Origin: Rhodobacterales bacterium HKCCA1288
Lineage (GTDB): Bacteria > Pseudomonadota > Alphaproteobacteria > Rhodobacterales > Rhodobacteraceae
Length of the DNA stretch: 64,000 bases
Direction: 5' to 3'
NCBI GenBank assembly: GCA_015693905.1
Contig: CP065161.1
Span: 310,001-374,000, forward strand
Part shown: piece after piece, positions 17,217 through 26,886 of the stretch
Numbering within the stretch: the first letter of the stretch is position 1
Layout of the letters: each line of letters opens with the position of its first letter
Position numbers and translations under genes: made by a program
Notes under the pieces: model-generated
Databases searched by the model: none
Seen by the model: only the letters and a program-made list of their open reading frames with translations
What the model was told of the DNA's origin: nothing

Positions 17217-17972
17217 ATGCTTGAGATCAAGAACTTACATGTCGAACTTGAGGAAGAAGGAAAGCAAATCCTCAAAGGTGTCGATCTGACCGTAGAGGCG
17301 GGCAAGGTTCATGCGATCATGGGGCCAAATGGCTCGGGCAAATCGACCTTGTCCTATGTGCTGTCGGGGCGCGATGGGTATAGCGTCACGGATGGCTCTG
17401 CCACTTTGCTCGGCGAAGACATCCTTGAAATGGAACCCGAAGAGCGCGCCGCCGCAGGCCTGTTTTTGGCATTCCAATATCCCGTTGAGATCCCCGGTGT
17501 TGGCAATATGACCTTCTTGCGCACGGCGCTGAACGCCCAGCGTAAGCTGCGCGGCGAGGATGAGGTAAGTGCGGCAGAGTTTCTGAAACTGGTGCGCGAA
17601 AAGGCCAAGACCCTCAAGATTGACGCAGAAATGCTCAAGCGTCCCGTCAATGTGGGCTTCTCGGGCGGTGAGAAAAAGCGCAATGAAATTCTGCAAATGG
17701 CGATGTTGGAACCCAAGATGTGCATCTTGGACGAAACCGATAGTGGCCTTGATGTGGATGCGATGAAACTGGTCTCCGATGGTGTCAACGCGTTGCGGGA
17801 TGCGGGGCGTGGGTTCCTTGTGATCACCCATTATCAGCGCCTGCTTGACCATATCAAACCTGATGTTGTGCATATCATGTCGGATGGCCGTATCATCAAA
17901 ACGGGCGGGCCAGAATTGGCCTTGGAAGTTGAGAAAAACGGCTACGCGGATCTGTTGGCGGAGGTTGCGTAA
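17217..17972 (+). CDS. sufC: Fe-S cluster assembly ATPase SufC
   Basis: This 251-residue ABC-type ATPase has Walker A GPNGSGKST, the signature FSGGEKKRNEILQM and Walker B CILDETDSGLDVDA, all intact and diagnostic of SufC. It drives conformational change in the SufBCD complex. The start at 17217 follows AAGGAG at a 6-base distance; an in-frame upstream ATG at 17202 would place the ribosome site inside the gene. The stop TAATG overlaps the sufD start. Confidence 0.97.
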   Translation: MLEIKNLHVELEEEGKQILKGVDLTVEAGKVHAIMGPNGSGKSTLSYVLSGRDGYSVTDGSATLLGEDILEMEPEERAAAGLFLAFQYPVEIPGVGNMTFLRTALNAQRKLRGEDEVSAAEFLKLVREKAKTLKIDAEMLKRPVNVGFSGGEKKRNEILQMAMLEPKMCILDETDSGLDVDAMKLVSDGVNALRDAGRGFLVITHYQRLLDHIKPDVVHIMSDGRIIKTGGPELALEVEKNGYADLLAEVA

Positions 17973-19270
17973 TGGCTTTGGCGCAGGCACGCATTGATTT
18001 GACCGAGGCGCGGATTGCGGCGCTTGAGTTGCCGCACGGGGCCAATTGGGCCAATGAGGCGCGCCATACTGCCCTCACACGGCTGCGCGCCATGGGTTTG
18101 CCCACCGCGCGGGATGAATATTGGAAATACACAAACCCCGCCGAGTTGACCGTGGCCGATACACCCGAAGCGGCGCTGTTTGATCCGGGCCAAGATCGGC
18201 GTGTCTTTGAAGACATTGATCGCCTCAAGATTGTCTTTGTGGATGGTGTGTTTGACGCGGCTCAATCAGATGATCTCAGCCTTGAGGGGCTGGAAATCTC
18301 GCGACTGTCGGATGTTTTGAAAACCGACATTCACTGGGCGATGGATCTTTATGGTCATCTTGAAACCCATGGCCAAGACCCTGTCGCGCGCCCCTTGGCT
18401 GCGCTGAACACGGCCTTTGCCACGGATGGCATTGTGATCCGTGCCACAGGGCGGGTGTCCAAACCCGTCAGCCTGATCTATCTGCATCAGTCTGAAACCT
18501 CCGATGCCGTGTTGCACCATGTGATCCGCGTTGAGGAAGGCGCAGAGATGACCTTGCTTGAACAGGGCCCTGCGGCGGCGCGGTTCAATAAATGCACTGA
18601 GGTTGATCTGGCCCCGACCGCACGCTTTCATCACATCCGCGCACAGGGGCGCGATCACGCCCGCCGCGCCGTGACCCATAGCTTTGTGCGCGTGGCCGAG
18701 GCGGCGCATTACAAAAGCTTTACCCTCACCTGCAACGGCGTTCTGACCCGCAACGAGCATGTGATTGATATCGTTGGGGATAATGCAGTTGCCCATGTGG
18801 CGGGTGCAGCACTTGGCGATGGCAAGCGGGCCGAATTCCATCATGACGACACGGTCTTTGTGACCCATCGCGGTGAGGATTGCGAAAGCCGTCAGGTGTT
18901 TAAAAAGGTGTTGCGTAACGGGGCCTCTGGCGTGTTTCAGGGGAAAATCCTTGTGACGCCTGGTGCGCAAAAGACCGATGGCTATCAAATCAGCCAAGCC
19001 CTGCTTTTGGATGATGACAGCACGTTCTTGGCCAAGCCCGAGCTTGAGATTTACGCCGATGATGTGAAATGCAGCCACGGCTCGACCACTGGCGCGATTG
19101 ATGAAGAGGCGTTGTTCTATCTGCGCTCGCGCGGGGTGGATCACTCAACAGCCACCGATCTTTTGGTTCTGGCCTTTTTGGCCGAGGCGATTGATGAGAT
19201 CGAAGATGAGACGCTGCGCGCAGATATATTGGCCCAGCTAGAGCTGTGGTTGGCACGGCGGCGCGGCTAA
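17972..19270 (+). CDS. sufD: Fe-S cluster assembly protein SufD
   Basis: This 432-residue protein is homologous to SufB. The N-terminal region has LRAMGLPTARDEYWKYTNP, and the core beta-helix ends with the conserved DDVKCSHGSTTGAIDEEALFYLRSRG. It pairs with SufB in the scaffold complex and is needed for iron entry. It is translationally coupled to sufC by a TAATG overlap. Confidence 0.97.
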   Translation: MALAQARIDLTEARIAALELPHGANWANEARHTALTRLRAMGLPTARDEYWKYTNPAELTVADTPEAALFDPGQDRRVFEDIDRLKIVFVDGVFDAAQSDDLSLEGLEISRLSDVLKTDIHWAMDLYGHLETHGQDPVARPLAALNTAFATDGIVIRATGRVSKPVSLIYLHQSETSDAVLHHVIRVEEGAEMTLLEQGPAAARFNKCTEVDLAPTARFHHIRAQGRDHARRAVTHSFVRVAEAAHYKSFTLTCNGVLTRNEHVIDIVGDNAVAHVAGAALGDGKRAEFHHDDTVFVTHRGEDCESRQVFKKVLRNGASGVFQGKILVTPGAQKTDGYQISQALLLDDDSTFLAKPELEIYADDVKCSHGSTTGAIDEEALFYLRSRGVDHSTATDLLVLAFLAEAIDEIEDETLRADILAQLELWLARRRG

Positions 19271-19285
19271 AGGGTAGGGTCTGCA

Positions 19286-19792
19286 ATGTCAGTCAGCCGC
19301 GATATTGTCGCCTCTTGGCGTCGCCCGCGACAGGTGCTGCGGTCTATGCTGAACCATGGCCGCCGCGAGGATCGGGCGATTGCCTTTGTCATGATCGCGT
19401 GTTTCCTGATGTTTGTGGGGCAATGGCCCAAACTGAGCCGTGAGGCGTTTTTGGATCCATCGGTGCCACTGCAGGCGCGCCTGGCCATCACATTTTTCTC
19501 AATGATGATGGTGATGCCTTTGATGCTCTATGTCTTTGCAGGGATTTCGCATTTGGTGGCGAAATTGTTTCGCGGGCGCGGCACGTTTTATTCTGCGCGG
19601 TTGGCGCTGTTTTGGTCGCTTTTGGTGACGGCACCGCTATTTTTGCTGAACGGGCTTGTGGCAGGGTTCATCGGGCAGGGGCCTGCATCCGATGCCACGG
19701 GTTTGGTGACATTGCTTGGCTTTTTGGTGATTTGGCTGGCGTGCCTGATTGAGGCAGAGCGCGCACCAGAGGCCGTAACAGAAGGGGTTTAG
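19286..19792 (+). CDS. YIP1-like membrane protein
   Basis: This 168-residue protein has hydrophobic segments at about residues 32-47, 70-92, 108-128 and 140-156. The start MSVSRDIVASWRRPRQVLRSML is typical of a Rhodobacterales membrane protein family that annotators call YIP1-like. It starts 15 bases after sufD and precedes another protein of similar character, so both seem part of the suf operon. The role is unknown. Confidence 0.7.
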   Translation: MSVSRDIVASWRRPRQVLRSMLNHGRREDRAIAFVMIACFLMFVGQWPKLSREAFLDPSVPLQARLAITFFSMMMVMPLMLYVFAGISHLVAKLFRGRGTFYSARLALFWSLLVTAPLFLLNGLVAGFIGQGPASDATGLVTLLGFLVIWLACLIEAERAPEAVTEGV

Positions 19793-19796
19793 GCGC

Positions 19797-20393
19797 GTGA
19801 ACCTGTCAGAGATTCTCACCCTATCGGGTCTGTGGCGTCATACGCGTGACACGATCCGCGCCCCGCAAGAGGCGGCGCAGGCGGTTTTGACCCTCAATTT
19901 GCCGCGCAATGTTTTGTGGTTGGGCTTGGCCTTGGTCATTACCCTATCAACCCTGTTGGCAAGTGCGGTCTTGTTGATGGTGCCGATGCCAGAGGCGGGC
20001 GCAGGCGTGCCGATGCCTGTCGTGATGGGGATTGTTCAGGCGGTTTTCCTTGTTTTGGTGTCCCTTGGCATCGCGGTGATTGGTGCGCGCTTTGGGGGCA
20101 AGGGCGATTTTGACGGTGCGCTTGCGTTGATGGTCTGGTTGCAGGCCGTGTTTCTGGTCGTGCAGGCCTTTCAAATCGTAGCCATTGCCATTGGTTTGTC
20201 GGTTCTTGCCGATATTGTCAGCCTTGCCTCTATCCCACTATTCTTTTGGCTCATGGCGCAGTTTGTCACTGTTTTGCATGGGTTTTCGTCCGTTTGGAAA
20301 ACCTTTTGGGCGATTATCATGTTTCTCATCGCCTTTGCCTTTCTTCTTTCGCTAGTCGTGACAAGTTTCGGTCTTGTCCCAATGATGCCGTAA
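19797..20393 (+). CDS. YIP1 family membrane protein
   Basis: This 198-residue protein starts with GTG and has about five hydrophobic segments. MNLSEILTLSGLWRHTRDTI and APQEAAQAVLTLNLP resemble the N-terminus of YIP1-domain membrane proteins. It begins 4 bases after the preceding membrane gene and ends 9 bases before sufS. The pair could be an ancient duplication: both have a charged N-terminal helix followed by similar membrane segments. Function is unknown. Confidence 0.7.
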   Translation: MNLSEILTLSGLWRHTRDTIRAPQEAAQAVLTLNLPRNVLWLGLALVITLSTLLASAVLLMVPMPEAGAGVPMPVVMGIVQAVFLVLVSLGIAVIGARFGGKGDFDGALALMVWLQAVFLVVQAFQIVAIAIGLSVLADIVSLASIPLFFWLMAQFVTVLHGFSSVWKTFWAIIMFLIAFAFLLSLVVTSFGLVPMMP

Positions 20394-20402
20394 AGGGTTT
20401 CC

Positions 20403-21623
20403 ATGTTTGATGTAGATAAAATCCGCGCTGATTTTCCGATCCTCTCACGTGAGGTGAACGGAAAGCCATTGGTCTATCTCGACAATGGGGCGAGTGCGCA
20501 AAAGCCGCGCGCGGTGATTGATGCGATGACCCATGCCTATGAGGCGGAATACGCCAATGTGCATCGTGGTCTGCATCATCTCTCTATGGTTGCGACCGAG
20601 GCCTATGAGGGGGTGCGCGGCAAGATTGCGCGCTTCCTCGGCGTGGCGGACGAGCGCGAGATTGTCTTTACCTCAGGGGCAACGGAAGGCATCAATCTGG
20701 TTTCCTACGGTTGGGCCGCGCCGCGCCTGCAGGCGGGGGATGAGATCATCCTCACCATTGCCGAACATCACGCCAATATCGTGCCGTGGCATTTTCTGCG
20801 GGAACGTCTTGGCGTGAAATTGGTCTGGGTCGAGACAGATATGAACGGGGATTTGGACCCGCAAGCGATGATTGATGCGATCACCCCGCGCACGCGGCTG
20901 ATTGCGATGTCGCATATGTCAAATGTGCTTGGCACTGTATTTGACGTCAAAACGGTGATTGATGCCGCCCATGCCCGCGATATCCCCGTGTTGGTGGATG
21001 GGTCGCAGGCGGCTGTGCACATGCCGCTGAACCTTGATGCGCTTGGCGCGGATTTTTACGCAATCACAGGGCACAAACTCTATGGCCCGTCAGGATCAGG
21101 TGCGATCTATATCAAATCGGCGCGCATGGCTGAGATGCAGCCCTTCTTGGGCGGGGGGGACATGATCCGCGAAGTGCATCGTGATGAGATCACATGGAAT
21201 GACCCCCCAATGAAATTCGAGGCGGGGACACCGGGCATCGTGCAGCAAATCGGTCTTGGCGTTGCCCTTGATTACATGAGCGCCGTGGGGATGGAGGCAA
21301 TTGCCGCCCATGAAGCCGATCTAACCCAATATGCACGCACCCGCCTTGCGGGGCTGAATTGGCTGAATGTTCAGGGGAATTCTGCGCATAAAGGCGCGAT
21401 TTTTTCCTTCACGATAGATGGGGCGGCGCATGCCCATGATATTTCCACTGTCCTTGATAAAAAAGGTGTGGCCGTGCGCGCGGGCCATCATTGTGCACAG
21501 CCTTTGATGGAACATATGGGTGTGACGGCCACCTGCCGCGCGTCCTTTGCGATGTATAACACCCGTGCCGAGGTGGATGCCTTGGTCGAAGCCTTGGAAC
21601 TGTGCCACGATCTTTTCGCCTAA
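20403..21623 (+). CDS. sufS: cysteine desulfurase SufS
   Basis: This is a 406-residue group II desulfurase. It begins MFDVDKIRADFPILSREVNG, has its PLP lysine in ITGHKLYGPSG and its catalytic cysteine in VRAGHHCAQPLM, the short-loop form typical of SufS. It supplies persulfide sulfur to the SufBCD scaffold and normally needs a SufE or SufU partner, which is not visible in this window. It is the last gene of the operon and is followed by tRNA-Arg. Confidence 0.95.
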   Translation: MFDVDKIRADFPILSREVNGKPLVYLDNGASAQKPRAVIDAMTHAYEAEYANVHRGLHHLSMVATEAYEGVRGKIARFLGVADEREIVFTSGATEGINLVSYGWAAPRLQAGDEIILTIAEHHANIVPWHFLRERLGVKLVWVETDMNGDLDPQAMIDAITPRTRLIAMSHMSNVLGTVFDVKTVIDAAHARDIPVLVDGSQAAVHMPLNLDALGADFYAITGHKLYGPSGSGAIYIKSARMAEMQPFLGGGDMIREVHRDEITWNDPPMKFEAGTPGIVQQIGLGVALDYMSAVGMEAIAAHEADLTQYARTRLAGLNWLNVQGNSAHKGAIFSFTIDGAAHAHDISTVLDKKGVAVRAGHHCAQPLMEHMGVTATCRASFAMYNTRAEVDALVEALELCHDLFA

Positions 21624-21679
21624 GCGCGCACGGATTGATGATTGCGAAACCGCGCCCGCGCCGCTAAAAGCGGGCTCAG

Positions 21680-21756
<77 letters not shown>

Positions 21757-21833
21757 GTTTTCTTTTTCATCTGGAATGCCGCCCCGCCGATCCTATAGCA
21801 TATCGGCAGATATGATGGTGGAGGGCGCGAGAT

Positions 21834-22766
21834 ATGGGCAAGATTGCGATTGTGGGGGCAGGGCTGATTGGTCAGGCATGGGGGGCTGTGTTTGTGGCAG
21901 CGGGCCATGATGTTGTGCTTTATGATCCTATCGCGGGTGTTGCCGATGGCGCGGCGCCAAAGGTTTTGGCGCGGTTGCAGGATTTAGCCGATCACGGCCT
22001 GATTGCCGCACAAGAGTATCGCAGTCAGATCAGCGTGGCTGCGAGCTTGGCCGCGGCGCTTGAGGGGGTGATATATGTCCAAGAAAGTGGCCCAGAAAAA
22101 CGCGATGTAAAGGCGACCCTGACTGCCGAAATGGATGCAATTCTGCCGCCCGATGTGCCGATTGGCAGTTCAACCTCGGGCATTCCTGCCTCGTCCTATG
22201 CGGCTGATGTCGCGGGGCGCGCGCGCTGCTTGGTCGTGCATCCGATCAATCCCCCCCATCTGGTGCCCGCCGTTGAGATTGTGCCTGCCCCTTTTACCGC
22301 AGCTGAGGTTACCCAAAAAGTGCGCGATTTGATTGCACAGACAGGGCAAATTCCCATTACATTGAAGCGCGAGATTGACGGGTTTGTGGTTAACCGATTG
22401 CAAGGTGCGCTGCTGATTGAGGCGTTTAAGCTGCTGCAAAATGATGTGGCTGCGCCCGAGGATATTGACCGCGCCATTTGCGATGGTTTGGGGATGCGAT
22501 GGTCGTTTATGGGGCCGTTTGAAACAATCCACCTGAATGCACCGGGGGGCGTGTCGGATTATGTCACGCGCTTTGCGGGCATGTATCAGACCATGTTTGA
22601 GGGCGACACAAAGATCAGCGATTGGTCGGCTGCCTTAGACCAAGGACTGACGTCCTATTTGGATGATCTGCACCCGCAAGACAGCCTGCCAGAGGCGCAT
22701 CGCGCGCGCGATCTAAAGCTTATGGAGCTTTTGCGCGCGCGGCGTGCGGGGGGGCGCAGGGGATAA
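21834..22766 (+). CDS. 3-hydroxyacyl-CoA dehydrogenase family protein (lambda-crystallin/gulonate dehydrogenase-like)
   Basis: This 310-residue dehydrogenase has an N-terminal Rossmann motif KIAIVGAGLIGQAWGAVF, the substrate motif VVHPINPPHLVPAVEIV and a C-terminal helical domain beginning DGFVVNRLQGALLIEAF. The single-domain size and the HPINPP motif fit the lambda-crystallin / L-gulonate 3-dehydrogenase / carnitine dehydrogenase branch rather than fatty-acid FadB. The substrate cannot be fixed from sequence. The C-terminus ends RARRAGGRRG, a basic tail like that on two proteins near 3.5 and 5.6 kb. It is convergent with the acyl-CoA ligase at a 5-base gap. Confidence 0.8.
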   Translation: MGKIAIVGAGLIGQAWGAVFVAAGHDVVLYDPIAGVADGAAPKVLARLQDLADHGLIAAQEYRSQISVAASLAAALEGVIYVQESGPEKRDVKATLTAEMDAILPPDVPIGSSTSGIPASSYAADVAGRARCLVVHPINPPHLVPAVEIVPAPFTAAEVTQKVRDLIAQTGQIPITLKREIDGFVVNRLQGALLIEAFKLLQNDVAAPEDIDRAICDGLGMRWSFMGPFETIHLNAPGGVSDYVTRFAGMYQTMFEGDTKISDWSAALDQGLTSYLDDLHPQDSLPEAHRARDLKLMELLRARRAGGRRG

Positions 22767-22771
22767 GCCTG

Positions 22772-24403
22772 TTAGCTTGCCCCTGCCTTTGCCATGTCGC
22801 GCAGTTGGAATTTCTGGATTTTACCCGTGCTTGTGCGCGGGATCTCTGTGAAAATAAAATCACGCGGGCATTTATAATGGGCAAGGCGGTCGCGGCACCA
22901 TTCGCGCAGATCATCGGCGCTTGCGCGTTCCCCTGATTTCAATTCGATAAAGGCACAAGGCGTCTCGCCCCATTTCTCGTCTGGCTTGGCCACCACGGCC
23001 ACGACAGCCACGGCTGGGTGTCCGTAAAGCACCTCCTCCACCTCGATGGAGGAAATATTCTCGCCGCCCGAGATGATGATATCCTTTGAGCGGTCTTTCA
23101 GCTGAATATACCCATCTGGGTGGATCACCGCCAAATCGCCCGAATGGAACCAACCGCCCGCAAAGGTTTTTTCGGTGGCGCTTGGGTTGCGGAAATATCC
23201 TTTCATCACGACATTGCCGCGGAACATGACCTCGCCCAAAGTTTCCCCATCGCGCGGGACGGGCTGCAATGTATCGGGATCAAGCACATCCAACTGTTCT
23301 AGCGGCGTGTATTTCACGCCCTGACGCGATTTAAGCCGCGCTTGTTCGGGCGGGGGCAAATCTGACCATTCCTGATGCCATTCATTGACCACGGCGGGGC
23401 CATAGGTTTCGGTTAGGCCATAAAGATGGGTCACATCAAACCCCGCCTGTTGCATATCGGCCAAGACCCGCTCTGGTGGCGGGGCTGCGGCAGTAAAGAA
23501 ATTCACCTGTGATGGCAGTTTCTCTCGCTCGGGCGCATCCAAGATCACCGACATCACAATTGGCGCGCCGCATAGATGGGTTACGCCATCCTCGGTCAAG
23601 GCGCGCCAAATCGGCGCGCTGCGCACTTGGCGCAGGCAGACATGGGTGCCAATGATGGCGGAAATTGTCCAAGGGAAGCACCAGCCGTTGCAGTGAAACA
23701 TCGGCAAGGTCCACAGATAGACCGCGTGTTTCTGCATCGAAGTGATCAGCGCATTGCCCTGTGCCAGCAAATAAGCCCCACGATGGTGATAAACCACACC
23801 TTTGGGATCGCCCGTGGTGCCGGAGGTGTAATTAAGCGCAATCGCATCCCATTCATCATCGGGCAGGGCCCATTGATAGTCAGGATCGCCTTTGGCCAGA
23901 TAGGCCTCGTAATCTTCGGCTGTTACATCGCTGCGCGGGCCGTCATATTCGGGGTCATCATATTGCACCAACTGCGGCTTGGATTTCGCCAGTTGCAGCG
24001 CCTCTTGGGCCAGTGGCATGAATTCCGCATCTACGATCAGGATTTTGCTTTCGGCATGGTCAATCTGAAAGGCGATGATGGCCGCATCTAGCCGCGTGTT
24101 AATAGAATGCAGAACAGCGCCGCACATTGGCACGCCGTAATGGCATTCCAACATGGCGGGTGTATTGGCAAGGATCACAGAGACATTATCGCCCCTGCGC
24201 ACCCCGTCTTGTGTCAGGCGAGACGCCAATTGCCGCGCGCGCGCATAGAAATCGCGGTAACTGCGGCGCAAGGGGCCATGAATGATAGCCACATGATCTG
24301 GGTAAGTGCCTGCAGCGCGCTCAAGAAAACTCAGCGGGCTGAGGGGTTGATGATTGGCCGCGCGCCGCGCAAGGCTTGGGTCATCGTGATAAATCTGGCT
24401 CAT
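22772..24403 (-). CDS. acyl-CoA synthetase (AMP-forming; DmdB/medium-chain type)
   Basis: This 543-residue adenylating ligase has the P-loop-like motif YTSGTTGDPKGVVYHHRG, the A5 region LYGLTETYGP, the hinge KDRSKDIIISGGENIS and the catalytic lysine in RTSTGKIQKFQLR. The sequence style (PMFHCNGWCFPW) matches the group that contains the methylmercaptopropionate-CoA ligase DmdB and related ligases, so DMSP or short/medium-chain acid activation is possible. The ATG at 24403 makes an ATGA overlap with the enoyl-CoA hydratase and has AGGA just upstream; a start at 24415 would add four residues. Confidence 0.85.
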   Translation of the reverse strand: MSQIYHDDPSLARRAANHQPLSPLSFLERAAGTYPDHVAIIHGPLRRSYRDFYARARQLASRLTQDGVRRGDNVSVILANTPAMLECHYGVPMCGAVLHSINTRLDAAIIAFQIDHAESKILIVDAEFMPLAQEALQLAKSKPQLVQYDDPEYDGPRSDVTAEDYEAYLAKGDPDYQWALPDDEWDAIALNYTSGTTGDPKGVVYHHRGAYLLAQGNALITSMQKHAVYLWTLPMFHCNGWCFPWTISAIIGTHVCLRQVRSAPIWRALTEDGVTHLCGAPIVMSVILDAPEREKLPSQVNFFTAAAPPPERVLADMQQAGFDVTHLYGLTETYGPAVVNEWHQEWSDLPPPEQARLKSRQGVKYTPLEQLDVLDPDTLQPVPRDGETLGEVMFRGNVVMKGYFRNPSATEKTFAGGWFHSGDLAVIHPDGYIQLKDRSKDIIISGGENISSIEVEEVLYGHPAVAVVAVVAKPDEKWGETPCAFIELKSGERASADDLREWCRDRLAHYKCPRDFIFTEIPRTSTGKIQKFQLRDMAKAGAS

Positions 24404-25209
24404 TTGTCCTGCCATTGTGGATGACGTTTTTCGATAAAGGCCCCGATCCCTTCTTCGGCATCATGGGTCAGCATATTATCCACCATAACCTGCGCGGCAT
24501 AATTATAGGCCTCGGCCAGCCCCATTTCGGCTTGGCGATAGAAGGCCGATTTTCCAGTGGCGAGGGTCATTGTGGATTTTGCGGCGATTTTGGCGGCCAT
24601 CTCTTCGGTTGTGGCGCTGAGTTCTGCCTCAGGGACAGCCTTATTCACCAATCCCATCTCAACCGCACGCGGGGCCGCGATCATATCGCCCGTCAACAGC
24701 ATCTCCATCGCGTGTTTATGGCTGACATTGCGCGACAAAGCGACCATGGGGGTCGAGCAAAATAGCCCAATATGCACCCCTGGTGTGCCAAAGCGCGCGC
24801 CGTCTTCGGCCACCGCCAAATCACAGGTCGCAACCAATTGGCACCCCGCTGCCGTGGCCACGCCCCGCACCTCGGCAATCACGGGCTTGGGGCAGGCCAC
24901 AATCGCCTGCATTACGGATGCGCAAAGCGCCATGATCTTGGTGAAATAGGCGCGCCCCCCATCGCCCTCAGCGCGGGCGGCAGTCAATTCCTTCAGATCA
25001 TGACCCGCACAAAAAGCGGGGCCACGAGAGGCAAGAATGACCACCCGCACCTCAGGATCATCGCTTGCCGCATGGATCGCCTCAAGAAGGTGGTTCAGCA
25101 TCGCCTCGGACAGCGCATTGCGGCGTTTTTCGTCATTCAGGGTCAGACGTAAAATCCCCCGCGCATCAAGCGCGCTGTCTAGGATATTGGTTTGGCTAGC
25201 TATGGTCAT
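24400..25209 (-). CDS. enoyl-CoA hydratase/isomerase family (ECHDC3-like)
   Basis: This 269-residue crotonase-fold protein has oxyanion-hole segments GPAFCAGHDLKEL and VATAAGCQLVATCDLAVA and continues GTPGVHIGLFCSTPMVALSRN, which resembles the ECHDC3 branch. The position of the second catalytic glutamate of classical hydratases is not obviously filled, so the reaction may differ from plain hydration. It is cotranscribed with the acyl-CoA ligase (4-base overlap), so the two probably act on the same acyl-CoA. The start is supported by GAGAGG upstream. Confidence 0.8.
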   Translation of the reverse strand: MTIASQTNILDSALDARGILRLTLNDEKRRNALSEAMLNHLLEAIHAASDDPEVRVVILASRGPAFCAGHDLKELTAARAEGDGGRAYFTKIMALCASVMQAIVACPKPVIAEVRGVATAAGCQLVATCDLAVAEDGARFGTPGVHIGLFCSTPMVALSRNVSHKHAMEMLLTGDMIAAPRAVEMGLVNKAVPEAELSATTEEMAAKIAAKSTMTLATGKSAFYRQAEMGLAEAYNYAAQVMVDNMLTHDAEEGIGAFIEKRHPQWQDK

Positions 25210-25233
25210 GGCATCCTCTCCCAGATTAGGGGC

Positions 25234-25680
25234 TTAGCTGATCGTCACCTCAACATAGTCGGCGATGGAATTTGCAACAAAGCAATAACGATGGGCGCGG
25301 TGCTGCATCTCGTCAAGCGTTTCCTGATCCACCGAAAAGCCGGTATCAAAGGTCACTTTGGGGTGCAGATCAATACGGGTCACGGCCATGCGGCCTTTGG
25401 GGCTTTTGCCCAAATGGGCCACGGCATGGTCGCTATAGCTTGCCACAGGCCAACCTGCCTTCGCGGCAAGGGCCAGAAAGGTCATCATATGGCAACTCGA
25501 CATCGCAGCGGCCAAGGCCTGTTCTGGATTGGTATAGGCGGCATTCCCGCCCCAATCGGGCGCGGCATCCCCCATGACCTTGGTGTCATCAGTATAGGTG
25601 ATCTCATGGGCGTTGCTGTACTTCTGCGGGGTCAGCGTGGCCTCTTGGCGCTGCCAGTTTAGGGTGATGGATAGGCTCAT
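25234..25680 (-). CDS. OsmC family protein
   Basis: This 148-residue OsmC-fold protein has the two characteristic cysteines, in AMSSCHMMTFLAL (near residue 63) and HRYCFVANSI (near 132). The family reduces organic hydroperoxides. It is on the minus strand, 24 bases upstream of the enoyl-CoA hydratase gene and 27 bases downstream of the FAD oxidoreductase, so it is plausibly in one transcript with them. Confidence 0.9.
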   Translation of the reverse strand: MSLSITLNWQRQEATLTPQKYSNAHEITYTDDTKVMGDAAPDWGGNAAYTNPEQALAAAMSSCHMMTFLALAAKAGWPVASYSDHAVAHLGKSPKGRMAVTRIDLHPKVTFDTGFSVDQETLDEMQHRAHRYCFVANSIADYVEVTIS

Positions 25681-25707
25681 GACGCGGCAACCTTTCTTTC
25701 GTTACAA

Positions 25708-26886
25708 TCAGATAAATTTGGTTTTGAAATCGGTATCATACCCCTCAGGGGCGAGGGGTTGGCCTGTGGCCGCCAAAGCCCCCAGGCGACCGATTTCATC
25801 ACAGCTTTTCGCGGCGGCCCCATTGCCGCCTGTCAGAATGGTCAGGTGATCATCAAGCCGCTCGATATAGGGGTATCCTGTGGCGGTGAAACTGATGACG
25901 CATGTATCGGTGTGATAGGATTGCACTGGCAGATCGGGCAAAATTGCCGTCAAATAGCCTTGCAAACGCGCGGCGGCCTCTGCGCTGCCCTGAGAGCGGA
26001 ACCATGCGGTCATCTCGGCCTGATTGGTCAGGCTTGGCGAGGCAGGTTCGCCCCCGATTTTCAGATAATATTTCCCATCGGGATATTGGATCGGTGGCAG
26101 CAGATACAGGTCTTCATCCATGCGCCCATCTTCGGGCATGGAAATCAGCGTGGGCATCTCGGCCAAGCGCGCCACGTCATCCGGCGCGATTTCGGCCAAA
26201 AGCACGGTGCGTGCCATCACGTTCATATCGGGGCGGGCGGGCAAAAGCCTGTCGGTGCGCGCATAGCCCCCCGTGGCGATGACGACATGCCCCGCATCCA
26301 CTGTTTCGCCGGTTGTAAGGGTGACTGTGCTCTGATCCTGCGCCACGGCGGCGGCGTCAATCACCACGCCCCCTGCCTGTTCCATCGCGCGTTCCTCTGC
26401 GGCGCGCAATAAGCGGGGGTTGATCCAACCGCCTGCGGCCTCCCATGCGGCGGCTGTTCCTGCGGGAAACCGCATAAAGGGAAAGCGCGCGGCAAGCCCT
26501 GCATCATCAAGCCGCTCATGGGGAATGGCCAAGGCCTCAGCCGCCTGCAGAAAGGCGCGCGTAAAATCCGCAGCGGGCCCTGCGATTGGCCCTGCCATCA
26601 TCACCCCGCATGGGGTGTAGAACCTTTGCCCTAATACCGCCTCAAGTTCACGGTATCGCGCCATTGAACGTAAGGCGAGGCGGGACCAGTCCGCCTTTTC
26701 AGCAAGGCCGCGCGTGATCCTGCCTGCGTCATGGTGGCTGCCAAAGGGGCCATCATGGGTTGCACGGTTCTGCGGCTCGGAGGGGCCGATTAGGGCCACG
26801 CGATGACCCATTTGCGCCAGATACCGCGCAGCGGCTGTGCCCATCAGGCCACGACCAACCACCGCGATATCAAAGCGCCCCGTCAC
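25708..26886 (-). CDS. FAD-dependent amine/amino-acid oxidoreductase (sarcosine oxidase-like, DAO family)
   Basis: This 392-residue flavoenzyme begins with the dinucleotide-binding motif FDIAVVGRGLMGTAAARYLAQ and has a C-terminal GGNGAAAKSCDEIGRL segment typical of monomeric sarcosine oxidase and N-methyl amino acid oxidases. The motif TRGLAEKADWSRLA matches the arginine-containing substrate loop of that group. It starts with GTG in a GTGA overlap with the upstream Ldh-family gene, so the two are translationally coupled. The substrate is unknown. Confidence 0.8.
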   Translation of the reverse strand: MTGRFDIAVVGRGLMGTAAARYLAQMGHRVALIGPSEPQNRATHDGPFGSHHDAGRITRGLAEKADWSRLALRSMARYRELEAVLGQRFYTPCGVMMAGPIAGPAADFTRAFLQAAEALAIPHERLDDAGLAARFPFMRFPAGTAAAWEAAGGWINPRLLRAAEERAMEQAGGVVIDAAAVAQDQSTVTLTTGETVDAGHVVIATGGYARTDRLLPARPDMNVMARTVLLAEIAPDDVARLAEMPTLISMPEDGRMDEDLYLLPPIQYPDGKYYLKIGGEPASPSLTNQAEMTAWFRSQGSAEAAARLQGYLTAILPDLPVQSYHTDTCVISFTATGYPYIERLDDHLTILTGGNGAAAKSCDEIGRLGALAATGQPLAPEGYDTDFKTKFI

